Both the position numbers and the translations under genes were made by a program. Shown piece by piece: positions 7,843 through 16,238 of a DNA stretch of 64,000 nucleotides. This DNA is from CAYPPG01 sp964412555 (GTDB taxonomy: Bacteria; Hinthialibacterota; Hinthialibacteria; Hinthialibacterales; Hinthialibacteraceae). Where the stretch lies: the NCBI GenBank assembly GCA_964412555.1, contig CAYPPG010000028.1, positions 1-64,000 of the forward strand. Reading direction: 5' to 3'. How positions within the stretch are numbered: the stretch's first letter is position 1; every line of letters begins with the position of its first letter. A model generated the notes under the pieces. The model was not told the DNA's origin, did not search any database, and was given only the letters and a program-made list of their open reading frames with translations.

Positions 7843-10800
7843 TTATTTCTTTTTCTTGTCGGGTGACAGAATTTTTTGAATCAAGCGTGCCCGTTCTTTT
7901 TCGGCTTGTTTTCGCAGTTCACGGTCTTCGCCGATGTCGAAGTATTTTCGGCCGTCGATCCATGTTTGTTCGCATTTTGTCAGAGTGGAGAGGGGAGGGC
8001 CGTTCCAGATGACGATATCCGCGTCTTTTCCCGGTTCGAGCGAGCCGGCGAATTTATCGATTCCCAATTTCTTCGCCGGATTGAGGGTGACGAATTTCAG
8101 GGCTTCCTGTTCGTCAATGCCGTGGTATTTAACCGCTTTGGCTGCTTCCAGATTCATGCGGGTGGTGAGTTCTCCGTTGGTGGTATCCGAATTGAAGGAA
8201 ACGAGTACGCCGGCGTCGTGCATCAAGGATCCATTGTATGGGATGGCATCGTAGACTTCGAATTTATAGGCCCACCAATCGCTGTTGACGGATGCGCCCA
8301 CACCGTGTTTTGCTAGTGATTCGGCGATTTTGTAGCCTTCGAGGGTATGTTCGAATGTTCGGATGGTGAAGCCGAATGTTTCGGCAAGGCGGATCAACAT
8401 CAGTATTTCGTCTTGCCGGTAGGCGTGGCATTGGATGAAGCGTTTCTGTTGTAACACTTCGGCTAAGGCTTCCAATTCAAGGTCACGGCGGGGAGGAATT
8501 TTATTCTCTCTATTTTCGGAACTTTCATAGTCTTTCCATTCTCGCTGGTAATCCTGTGCGGCTTTGAAGCGGTCGCGGATTATTTGTTCGACGCCCATGC
8601 GGGTTTGGGGATAGCGATTGGTGCGTTCCGACCAATTGCTTTGTTTGACGTTTTCTCCCAAGGCGAATTTGATGCTTGGATCAGCCCCTTGGAATAGCAT
8701 CTCGTCCGGTAGTGTGCCCCAGCGTAATTTGATGACAGCGTTTTGGCCGCCGATGGGATTGGCGGAACCGTGGAGAGTATTGATTGTGGTCAATCCGCCT
8801 GCAAGATTGCGGTATAGGGCAATTTGATCCCCGTTCAGAACATCATGGACGCGGCATTCGGCGCTGATGGTTTGGCCGGTTTCGTTGAAGGAACCGTCCG
8901 TAGCGAGATGAGTGTGGCAATCGATTAGACCAGGTGTGATATGTTTTCCTTTGGCGTCAATAATGAGAGCGGTTTCGGGTGCTTGCAGGTTGTAGCCGAT
9001 TTTGGTGATTTTGCCTTTGGTTACTAGAATATCCGCGTTCTTGAAAATGCCGTCCGGACCGCAGGTCCAGATGGTTGCATGTCGGATGAGAAGATGTTCC
9101 GGTTGCTTTGGAGGTTCGGGCCGGCCATAAGCACCAAAGGGATGAACAATCGGTTTTTGGGGGATGGTTTCAGTTTTTTTATCTTCCGTTTCTTTTTTGT
9201 TTTTGTCTTCTTCTGTGTCTTCCTTTTCTTGTTTTACGGCGTTCCAAGTGAATGATTTTCCGTTCGGTAATTCCCCCGACCCATTGATTGTTTTTTCTTC
9301 GATTTTACCTGAAAAGCGTATGATTCCATCCATGCCTAAATCATCGCCGGAGACTGTGAAAGCGATTCTTTTTTGTGTGAGGATACTGTTTTCCAATTCA
9401 ATTTTCGAAGCGTTATGGATGAGATTTCCGCTTACGTTATCGACTTTACCCTTGAATTCCAGAGTAACGGCGGTTGGGATACCGGCAGGTTCTGAGAATT
9501 CAGCCAGCCATGTTCCGCGAGGATCGACAGCGGGTTTCTTCTCGATTTCGAATCGTTTGCCATTTACCCATACATCGAGAATTTTGGCTTTTTCCTCGAA
9601 CGGTTCACCGTCACTGATGATGAAATGGGCGAGTTTCCCTTCTTCAAGAGTTGCGACTTGATCTTCCACGCCAAACAGTTTTGCGGGTACAGTTGTCAAT
9701 GCTTCCAAGGCGGCTTCTTTTGGCAATCCGTGTAGGATGGCGGTGCGCAGCATTTTGGGGAAATCTTTGACATTTTTCAGTTGAGCGGTCGTGAGTGAAA
9801 ATTGAATCCCCGCTTCATGAAGCATCCGTGGATTATAAGAGGCCATTTCCCAATGCATCATTTCTTTTAAACTCACATTCAGAGATTCTTCCGGAACCGC
9901 GACGGCGGGGTTTTCAGGGAAATCGATGGGAAGGATGATGGGAATGCCGGTATCTTTGATTTCATTCAGCCGTTCATATTCCAATCCGGAACCGCGTACC
10001 CAAAGTTTCAAATTAAACTCTTTGGCTAATTTGGCTGCACGGAATAATGCTAAAGGGTTTCTGCATTCGATCATGTAGGGTTGATGAGAAGAAAGGGAAG
10101 CGGCGATTTCCGCTAAGGATTCATTGATCTCCGGTTTTTTGTTGGTTTGCGGATTTTTGTTGTATACAGCATGTGCCTGATCATACCATTCTGCATCGAG
10201 GAATGTCTGACGAATGAGAGCGAATACACCCATCAAGGAATTGGGATAGCTGCGATCCCTCGATGTTTGAAAGGCGAGATGTTGGGCGACATTCTCTCGC
10301 AAGAGCAGATCGTTCAATTCTTCGTCGCCTAAGCTGACAAACATGCTGCTTCCACGGAAAATTCCTGACTTGGGTGCGATATGTGCGGAGGTAAATCCAA
10401 TGGATCGGTAAGTTTCGAGTTCTTCCTCGGACGGCTCATATAATTCTACAGAGCGGCTTTCCGGATGCACATTGGCATTCCAATGATCCATTCCTTCTTT
10501 ATTATTATCGGCTATACCGAGGTGAGAATAACTTTCAATGAAACCAGGATAAATGACCAATCCTTTGCAATCATGGATTCGAGCATCAGCAGGAGGGGAG
10601 ATCGATTCTCCAACCGCTTCGATGACGGAATCGCGGATGACGAGAGTTCCTTTTTCGATGACATCACCCGTTTGAACAATGATTTTGGCATCAATGAAAG
10701 CGTGGATGGTTGGTGTGTTCTCTCGAATTCCTTCTACAGGTGTGAGATTGGACCATGCTTTTGAGAATGGGGAAAAGAATGGGATAAGCAGAAAAATTAG

Positions 10801-10857
10801 TATGAGATCCGTTCGAAGAGTAAATTTTCGAATTGTTGAAAAGGCCTTGTTTGTCAC
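7843..10857 (-). CDS. Exported two-domain amidohydrolase, N-domain degenerate, C-domain intact
   Basis: About 1004 residues. The GTG at 10857 is chosen because GGAGG lies five bases upstream; an ATG at 10896 is also in frame. A signal peptide (LILIFLLIPFFSPFSKAWS) is followed by two amidohydrolase folds joined by a Lys/Glu/Thr-rich linker. In the first, the H-x-H strand reads YPGFIESYSHLG, with the first His changed to Tyr, and the later ligands are absent. The second is canonical: TPGLIDCHTHLA, the His of QCHAYRQDE, the His of FEHTLEGY and the Asp of FNSDTT. A central insert may be a lipocalin-like beta domain (near residues 440-530). The substrate is unknown. The downstream gene is a third copy of the fold. 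Confidence 0.87.
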   Translation of the reverse strand: MTNKAFSTIRKFTLRTDLILIFLLIPFFSPFSKAWSNLTPVEGIRENTPTIHAFIDAKIIVQTGDVIEKGTLVIRDSVIEAVGESISPPADARIHDCKGLVIYPGFIESYSHLGIADNNKEGMDHWNANVHPESRSVELYEPSEEELETYRSIGFTSAHIAPKSGIFRGSSMFVSLGDEELNDLLLRENVAQHLAFQTSRDRSYPNSLMGVFALIRQTFLDAEWYDQAHAVYNKNPQTNKKPEINESLAEIAASLSSHQPYMIECRNPLALFRAAKLAKEFNLKLWVRGSGLEYERLNEIKDTGIPIILPIDFPENPAVAVPEESLNVSLKEMMHWEMASYNPRMLHEAGIQFSLTTAQLKNVKDFPKMLRTAILHGLPKEAALEALTTVPAKLFGVEDQVATLEEGKLAHFIISDGEPFEEKAKILDVWVNGKRFEIEKKPAVDPRGTWLAEFSEPAGIPTAVTLEFKGKVDNVSGNLIHNASKIELENSILTQKRIAFTVSGDDLGMDGIIRFSGKIEEKTINGSGELPNGKSFTWNAVKQEKEDTEEDKNKKETEDKKTETIPQKPIVHPFGAYGRPEPPKQPEHLLIRHATIWTCGPDGIFKNADILVTKGKITKIGYNLQAPETALIIDAKGKHITPGLIDCHTHLATDGSFNETGQTISAECRVHDVLNGDQIALYRNLAGGLTTINTLHGSANPIGGQNAVIKLRWGTLPDEMLFQGADPSIKFALGENVKQSNWSERTNRYPQTRMGVEQIIRDRFKAAQDYQREWKDYESSENRENKIPPRRDLELEALAEVLQQKRFIQCHAYRQDEILMLIRLAETFGFTIRTFEHTLEGYKIAESLAKHGVGASVNSDWWAYKFEVYDAIPYNGSLMHDAGVLVSFNSDTTNGELTTRMNLEAAKAVKYHGIDEQEALKFVTLNPAKKLGIDKFAGSLEPGKDADIVIWNGPPLSTLTKCEQTWIDGRKYFDIGEDRELRKQAEKERARLIQKILSPDKKKK

Positions 10858-11017
10858 GATTTCCTCCACGAATGTTTTTGAAATTTGGCGATACATCTGG
10901 AATTTCAGGGCAAATTATCCTATGTTTGAATAGGGAGATAGTAGAAGAGAAATGTTTTGATTACAATGATTACGACTGTCTAACCATTTTCACTTTTTCT
11001 TCATGGAGGTTTAGCCG

Positions 11018-12706
11018 ATGATTCAAAAATTTTCAACATGCATTGGATGTGTCTTAATCGTATCAATTGGTTTGTCTTGTCAATTTCTTGATACTGCTTT
11101 TGCCGCTGATAAAGACTATTTGCATGCCGCTGAAGAGGACACGGAATGGTTCCGAGACGCCAAATTCGGCTTATTCATTCATTGGGGGCCGGTCAGTTTG
11201 AAAGGCACCGAGATCGGGTGGTCTCGTGGAGGAGAAAGACGCGGCAGAGAAGGGAAGGGAGAAATTCCTGCCGATGTCTATGATAATCTTTATAAACAAT
11301 TCAATCCGGTTGAATTCGATGCGGAAGAGTGGGTATCCATCGCCAAGGAGGCCGGAATGAAATACCTCGTCTTTACAACCAAACATCATGACGGCTTCAG
11401 TATGTTCGATACGAAACTGAGTGACTATAAAATTACAAATTCTCCATTCAATCGGGATGTGACGAAAGAACTTGCCGACGCATGCCATGAAGCGGGGATT
11501 CGGCTAGGATTTTATCATTCGCCTGTCGATTGGTATCATCCGGATTACCGGACGGATACGCACGAGAAATATATTGAGTTTTTGCACGGTCAGGTTCGGG
11601 AACTATGCACGAATTATGGAAAGTTGGACATTATGTGGTTTGATGGCCTTGGCGGAACATCCGAGGATTGGAATTCACCGCCGATGTTCAAGATGATTCG
11701 GACGTTGCAGCCCGGAATCCTTATCAACAATCGTGCGGGATTGCCGGCGGATTTTGATACTCCTGAACAACGGGTTGGGCGTTTTCAGAACGATCGCTTA
11801 TGGGAGAGTTGTATTACGATTTGCCGCCAATGGGCCTGGAAACCGAATGACCAATTGAAATCGCTGCGCGAATGTCTCGATATTCTCGTCAGGAGTGTCG
11901 GTGGAGATGGAAATCTGCTACTCAATGTCGGTCCCATGCCGAACGGAGAAATCGAACCGCGGCAGGTGGAGCGGTTGAAAGAAATCGGGGATTGGCTGGA
12001 AGAATACGGTGAAAGTATATATGGCACGCGTGGCGGTCCCTTCAAACCGAATGCGTGGGGTGCGAGTACTCACAAGGATGATGTTATTTATTTGCATATC
12101 TTCGAGTGGGATGAAGGGGAAAAGATCCGGTTTCCGAAAATTGATCAAAAAATTGTTTCGCATGAAGTGTTGACCGGTGGCAATGCGAATGTCAAGCAAA
12201 CGGATGAAGGAGTCATCGTCTCAATGGCGGCTGAGGATCGGGCAGATATCGACACGATCATTGCTTTGAAACTGGATGGTTTGGCGAAAGAGATTCCTCC
12301 CAAATCTCTTCCATTATATGAGTCACTAGCAAGTGGGAAGAAAGCGGAATGTTCGAACGTGTATGAAAACAACAATTGGGCGTTTGGGCCGGCGAAGGCT
12401 TTCGATGATGATCTTAGTACCCGATGGGCGACGGATGCCGGTGTCGAGCAGGCATGGATTATGGTCGATCTCGAGGGAATGGAAACATTCAACTCTGTTA
12501 CGATACGAGAATCGTTTAATCGTGTGCGTTCGTTTGAATTGCAGTACAAAGATGGAGATGAATGGAAGACATTTTTCAAGGGGGATGTCATCGGTGATAA
12601 GCGGACGATTTCTATTGATCCATTATCTGCCCGCATTATTCGTTTGAATATTTTAAAAGCGACAGATGGACCTACCATTCGGGAAATTCAGGTATATAAG
12701 CACTAA
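11018..12706 (+). CDS. Secreted alpha-L-fucosidase (GH29) with C-terminal discoidin domain
   Basis: A 562-residue GH29 enzyme that would release alpha-L-fucose from glycans outside the cytoplasm. A signal peptide with an AFA cleavage site near residue 29 is followed by the family signature AKFGLFIHWGP and then DIMWFDG, whose Asp209 is the expected nucleophile. The barrel ends with GNLLLNVGPMPNGE. A beta-sandwich domain follows, and from about residue 430 an F5/8 type C (discoidin) carbohydrate-binding domain. GGAGG lies ten bases before the ATG. The UroD-family methyltransferase starts only 44 bp downstream on the same strand, so the two may be cotranscribed. Confidence 0.95.
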   Translation: MIQKFSTCIGCVLIVSIGLSCQFLDTAFAADKDYLHAAEEDTEWFRDAKFGLFIHWGPVSLKGTEIGWSRGGERRGREGKGEIPADVYDNLYKQFNPVEFDAEEWVSIAKEAGMKYLVFTTKHHDGFSMFDTKLSDYKITNSPFNRDVTKELADACHEAGIRLGFYHSPVDWYHPDYRTDTHEKYIEFLHGQVRELCTNYGKLDIMWFDGLGGTSEDWNSPPMFKMIRTLQPGILINNRAGLPADFDTPEQRVGRFQNDRLWESCITICRQWAWKPNDQLKSLRECLDILVRSVGGDGNLLLNVGPMPNGEIEPRQVERLKEIGDWLEEYGESIYGTRGGPFKPNAWGASTHKDDVIYLHIFEWDEGEKIRFPKIDQKIVSHEVLTGGNANVKQTDEGVIVSMAAEDRADIDTIIALKLDGLAKEIPPKSLPLYESLASGKKAECSNVYENNNWAFGPAKAFDDDLSTRWATDAGVEQAWIMVDLEGMETFNSVTIRESFNRVRSFELQYKDGDEWKTFFKGDVIGDKRTISIDPLSARIIRLNILKATDGPTIREIQVYKH

Positions 12707-12750
12707 ATAGAACACAAGATTTGAAAAAAAGAAGGGAAGGATACTGTCTC

Positions 12751-13950
12751 ATGTCCGACAACATGGAGCAACTTTATCAAGAACGTTTGAAACGGTATGT
12801 TACTGCCATGCGCAATGAAAAGCCGGATCGGGTGCCGATTCGCCCCTTTGCGGCGGAATTTGCTGCGAAATATAGTGGGTATACGATTCAGCAGATTACG
12901 CATGACATGGATTTGGCGTTTGAAGCGGTGCGGAAATTGGCGGCTGATTTTGACTGGGACGCGATCGTGGGCAATATGGTGTATGTCTGGACCGGTCTTG
13001 TCGATGCGACCGGGACGAAATATTACACGATACCCGGGATTGGGACGGGAGCCGATGCCCCCTTTCAATACCTCGAGCCAAAGGATGAAGAACACGCTTA
13101 TATGCGGGCGGATGAATATGATGCCTTGATCGAGGATCCGACCGGCTTTTTGGCCAATGTATGGATGCCACGCGTCAAGCGCGATGTTTCAGCGCCGGGT
13201 GAAGCCACTTCCTACCGCAACAACCTTTCCTGGTTGAAGGGTGGAATGGGGATGTTGAGTTATTTCAATAAATTTGGGGAGCAGAACCAGCGGCTTCGAA
13301 GCGAACACGGGATGGTTGGAGCAATCGCAGGGTGTTTAAAATCTCCGTTCGATATTATTGCCGATAAACTGCGCGGTTTTGTTCCGCTTTGTATGGATCT
13401 ATACAAACAGCCGGATAAGGTGAAAAAGGCGGTCGAGGCATTGACACCGCATATGATGTACAACGCAATCGCCGGAGCCGATCCGGAGAAAAATGTTCCG
13501 ATTTCGATTTGGATGCATCGCGGTTGTGTACCGTTTATTTCTCCTGAGCAATTCGAAGAGTTTTACTGGCCGAGTTTGAAAGAAATCACGATGGAAATAC
13601 ACAGACAAGGCTGGCAAGTTCTGTATTATGCGGAAGGGATTTGGGATCACAGCGTGAAATACTTCGCCGAACTGCCCGATCAATCTATTATCTATCATGT
13701 GGACCGGGGGGATATTTTTGAAATTCACCGCCAGATCGGTCACAAATTCTGCATCAGCGGCGGGATTCCCAATGAAATGTTGACGTTTGGGACAGAGCAA
13801 GAGGTGAGGGATTATTGTAAAAAAGTGATCGATAGCGTAGCGAAGGATGGGGGGTATATCTTGGACGCCGGTGCAATTATGCAGGATGATCCGAAGGTTG
13901 AAAATGTGAAAGCCATGACCGATTTTACTCGGGAATATGGTGTTTATTAG
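12751..13950 (+). CDS. UroD-family (MtaA/CmuA-like) methyltransferase
   Basis: About 399 residues. The ATG at 12751, preceded by GGAAGG, is chosen over a TTG at 12721. The fold is that of uroporphyrinogen decarboxylase, but the gene neighbourhood (a corrinoid protein downstream) points to the corrinoid-dependent methyltransferase branch rather than heme synthesis. The position where MtaA-type enzymes carry the zinc ligands H-x-C reads LYYAEGIWD, and the later Cys region reads YILDAGAIMQDD. The canonical zinc site is thus not visible; the Glu might substitute. The methyl donor is unknown. The stop codon is followed immediately by a palindrome and the Rpn gene. Confidence 0.85.
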   Translation: MSDNMEQLYQERLKRYVTAMRNEKPDRVPIRPFAAEFAAKYSGYTIQQITHDMDLAFEAVRKLAADFDWDAIVGNMVYVWTGLVDATGTKYYTIPGIGTGADAPFQYLEPKDEEHAYMRADEYDALIEDPTGFLANVWMPRVKRDVSAPGEATSYRNNLSWLKGGMGMLSYFNKFGEQNQRLRSEHGMVGAIAGCLKSPFDIIADKLRGFVPLCMDLYKQPDKVKKAVEALTPHMMYNAIAGADPEKNVPISIWMHRGCVPFISPEQFEEFYWPSLKEITMEIHRQGWQVLYYAEGIWDHSVKYFAELPDQSIIYHVDRGDIFEIHRQIGHKFCISGGIPNEMLTFGTEQEVRDYCKKVIDSVAKDGGYILDAGAIMQDDPKVENVKAMTDFTREYGVY

Positions 13951-13955
13951 TGTAT

Positions 13956-13974
13956 TGCCGGCATCTTGCCGGCA
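13956..13974. repeat. Palindrome TGCCGGCA-TCT-TGCCGGCA at the methyltransferase/Rpn junction
   Basis: Two copies of the self-complementary octamer TGCCGGCA separated by three bases, six bases after the UroD-family stop codon. It marks the left edge of the inserted Rpn gene and creates an artificial upstream extension of that reading frame. No matching copy was seen at the right edge. Confidence 0.65.
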
Positions 13975-14000
13975 TGAAAATCTTGCGTAGTGGATTCCAA

Positions 14001-15032
14001 ATGGAAGATGTCTTTTATCCGCATGATAGATTTTTCAAAGAAGTCTTTTCCCATCCGGAGGTGGCTCGTGACTTCGTTTTGCAGTATCTTCCATCCGATA
14101 TAGTATCTCATTTGGACATCGATTCGATCGTGTTGAACAAAGACACATTTGTCGATCATAATTTGAGGGAACAATTTTCTGATTTGTTGTTGACACTGAA
14201 TTGGGTGAATGGGAATCCTCTCTCTATTTATGTTCTTTTCGAACACAAGAGCGAACCGGAGCCGATGATCGCGTTTCATATACAACGCTATATGGTCAAG
14301 ATATGGGAAATGGAAGGGAAAGGGAAAAAATCATGGAGCTTGCATCCGATTCTTCCTTTAGTCTTTTATCATGGTGAACGCACATGGACGGTATCGAATG
14401 AGTTTTCCGGATTGATGTCGTTGCCAGAGGAAATGCGACCGTATGTCCCGAATTTTCAGTACTTGTTGTTCGATTTGTCGTCGATGAGTGATGAGGAAAT
14501 CAAAGGGATATTGAAACTGCGAGTCGCGTTACTATTGTTGAAATATATTCATAGTGTTAATGTAATCCAAAAATTGAATGATATTCTAACTCTGGCGGTT
14601 AAAGAGGGAAGGATGGATGATCTTTCATTTTTCTTATGGACGGTGGTATTATATGTATACAGCAATGTGGATGAGTCAGAGCATGAAACATTAAGACGTG
14701 AAGTGGATAGCACTTTAAAACGAGGAGGTTATCCTTCGATGACAAGTATAGCGGAACATTTGGTGAATCAAGGAAAGGAAGAGGGGAAACTGGAAGGATT
14801 TCAAGAAGGGATTCAAGAAGGGATTCAAGAAGGGATTCGAGAAGGGATTCGGAAAGGGATTAGAACTAACCTGGAAATCCGCTTTGGATTTGTTCCGTCA
14901 TCAGTTGATCAAGTGCTAAAATCGGTTTCCTCATCCGAAAAGTTGGAGGAATTGTTCAAGCAATCCATCGTGGCAACTTCGGTGGGTAAATTCTTGATAG
15001 AATTGGAAAAGTATACATCAACCAATAACTGA
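14001..15032 (+). CDS. Rpn/YhgA-family PD-(D/E)XK nuclease
   Basis: About 343 residues of the Rpn (recombination-promoting nuclease, formerly transposase_31/YhgA) family. The N-terminus PHDRFFKEVFSHPE is the family opening. The catalytic core reads FSDLL (Asp61) and FEHK (Glu81, Lys83). The ATG at 14001 is chosen because family members begin just before that opening; the frame extends upstream only through a palindromic repeat. The C-terminal part has the family's typical repeated E-G-I-Q/R tail. Known relatives are DNA endonucleases encoded in many copies per genome. It sits inside an otherwise coherent corrinoid methyltransferase unit, which suggests insertion. Confidence 0.92.
   Translation: MEDVFYPHDRFFKEVFSHPEVARDFVLQYLPSDIVSHLDIDSIVLNKDTFVDHNLREQFSDLLLTLNWVNGNPLSIYVLFEHKSEPEPMIAFHIQRYMVKIWEMEGKGKKSWSLHPILPLVFYHGERTWTVSNEFSGLMSLPEEMRPYVPNFQYLLFDLSSMSDEEIKGILKLRVALLLLKYIHSVNVIQKLNDILTLAVKEGRMDDLSFFLWTVVLYVYSNVDESEHETLRREVDSTLKRGGYPSMTSIAEHLVNQGKEEGKLEGFQEGIQEGIQEGIREGIRKGIRTNLEIRFGFVPSSVDQVLKSVSSSEKLEELFKQSIVATSVGKFLIELEKYTSTNN
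14794..14858 (+). repeat. 12-bp in-frame tandem repeat in the Rpn gene
   Basis: About five copies of GGGATTCAAGAA and variants, encoding the repeated G-[FI]-[QR]-[EK] quartet near the C-terminus. Such Glu/Gly-rich tails are common in Rpn proteins and probably vary in copy number by slippage. Confidence 0.85.
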
Positions 15033-15140
15033 ATAAGTGCCTTATGATTCGCTTTTCAATGCAAATCACATATCTCGATTCGATGGGTTTCCAATGTATT
15101 GGACTTTTTTCATAGCGAGTTGGAGGTATGTACTATCAGA

Positions 15141-15160
15141 ATTATACATAATTATACATA
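15141..15160. repeat. AT-rich 10-bp direct repeat upstream of the 56-aa gene
   Basis: Two perfect copies of ATTATACATA, followed by TTATATAGGG. It lies between the Rpn gene and the small gene, about 70 bp before the latter's start. It could hold a promoter -10 element (TATACA) for the downstream pair, but no convincing -35 was found. Confidence 0.5.
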
Positions 15161-15227
15161 TTATATAGGGAATGGGATGATAAATTCAAAAAAGATCAAA
15201 TTATTCTATAGAAGAGGAGCGCAAGAA

Positions 15228-15398
15228 ATGGCCGACCAAGAAAAAAAGAAACTACGACCGGGAGTATGTGTGCCTTGGGACGATCGCCGTGAAGAATATC
15301 CTGAAATCCAAGGCGATGAAGAAATCGTGAAAAAAGTGTGGGAAGATATGGATAATCTGGCGTATTTGTATATCTGGTTTGTTTTAATCCAATTTTAA
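15228..15398 (+). CDS. Small 56-residue protein of unknown function
   Basis: Starts at the ATG at 15228, preceded by GAAGAGGAG eight bases upstream, a strong ribosome site; longer in-frame starts at 15099 lack one. The protein is acidic, rich in Asp/Glu/Lys with an aromatic C-terminus (AYLYIWFVLIQF) and a motif GVCVPWDD with one cysteine. No family is recognised. It ends 15 bp before the corrinoid protein gene and is surely cotranscribed with it. A role as an accessory of the corrinoid methyltransferase (folding, binding or docking) is only a guess from position. Confidence 0.7.
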   Translation: MADQEKKKLRPGVCVPWDDRREEYPEIQGDEEIVKKVWEDMDNLAYLYIWFVLIQF

Positions 15399-15413
15399 AG
15401 AAGGAGGGATTCG

Positions 15414-16061
15414 ATGAGTGAAATGAGCGCTTTGGCGCAAGCGATTTGTCACGTCAAAGAAGAGGATGCGAAAGCATTGGTGAAACAACAAATCGGCGAG
15501 GGAGTGCCGGCTGCGGATATTGTGGAACAATGCCATCAAGGGATGGCGGAATTGGGACGGCGCTTCGATACCGGTGATTGTTTTATCCCGGAACTCATTA
15601 TGGCGGGGCACTTGATGGAAAAAATTATGGATGATCTCAAGCCCTTGCTTGTCGACGCAGAGAAATCAAAAACCGTCTCCGGTTGTATCGTGATGGGGAC
15701 GGTGAAGAATGATATTCATAATATTGGAAAAGATATCACTGTTACGATGTTACGCGGTTCCGGTTTCGAAGTGATCGATTTGGGAGTAGATGTCCATCCG
15801 CAGAATTTTATCGATGCTATTCAAGAGCATCATCCTTTGGCGGTCGGTATGAGTATTTTGATTACGACTTGTTATAAATCCATTTCCGATACGGTGGAGG
15901 CGATCAAGCAGGCGGGATTGCGGGATGGTATTTCCTTGATGCTTGGTGGAGCCGCTGCTTCCAAATTATTGGTTGAAAAAACCGGCTGCGATTTTTTCGG
16001 TGCAACAGCCATTGACGCTGTCAACCATGTCACTCAATTAGCCCACCAATCCTCTCCTTGA
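15414..16061 (+). CDS. Corrinoid (B12-binding) protein of a methyltransferase system
   Basis: 215 residues with the two-domain layout of MtaC/MtbC-type corrinoid proteins: an N-terminal helical cap (about 1-85) and a Rossmann-like B12 domain. The cobalt-binding signature D-x-H-x-x-G is present as NDIHNIGKD (His102), followed by the SxL motif (MSILITT) and the GG motif (MLGGAAAS). It would carry a methyl group between a substrate-specific methyltransferase and an acceptor. GAAGGAGGG lies just before the ATG. The UroD-family gene upstream is the likely partner; no reductive activator (RamA type) is present in the window. Confidence 0.94.
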   Translation: MSEMSALAQAICHVKEEDAKALVKQQIGEGVPAADIVEQCHQGMAELGRRFDTGDCFIPELIMAGHLMEKIMDDLKPLLVDAEKSKTVSGCIVMGTVKNDIHNIGKDITVTMLRGSGFEVIDLGVDVHPQNFIDAIQEHHPLAVGMSILITTCYKSISDTVEAIKQAGLRDGISLMLGGAAASKLLVEKTGCDFFGATAIDAVNHVTQLAHQSSP

Positions 16062-16238
16062 TCTCCCTAACATATTTTTAATTTTACTCTTTTGAAATTC
16101 TAATCCAAACGTAATTCTTTCCTAATGCTTGTAAGGCATAAATATTCTGATGTTGTTTCCGTTCATTGTTTTGAATCAAATATGTGTAAAAATTGATGTT
16201 TGGTTTTTGGCAGAATCGTGATTAGAAGGGTTGAGGCA

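Noticed and set aside
12751..13950. Heme-pathway uroporphyrinogen decarboxylase (hemE)
   Set aside because: No other heme genes are nearby, a corrinoid protein is linked, and the N-terminus lacks the R-x-P-V-W-x-M-R-Q-A-G motif of HemE.
15099..15227. Upstream extension of the 56-aa gene to 99 residues
   Set aside because: The extension is AT-rich, has no ribosome site and crosses a direct repeat, whereas a strong site precedes the ATG at 15228.
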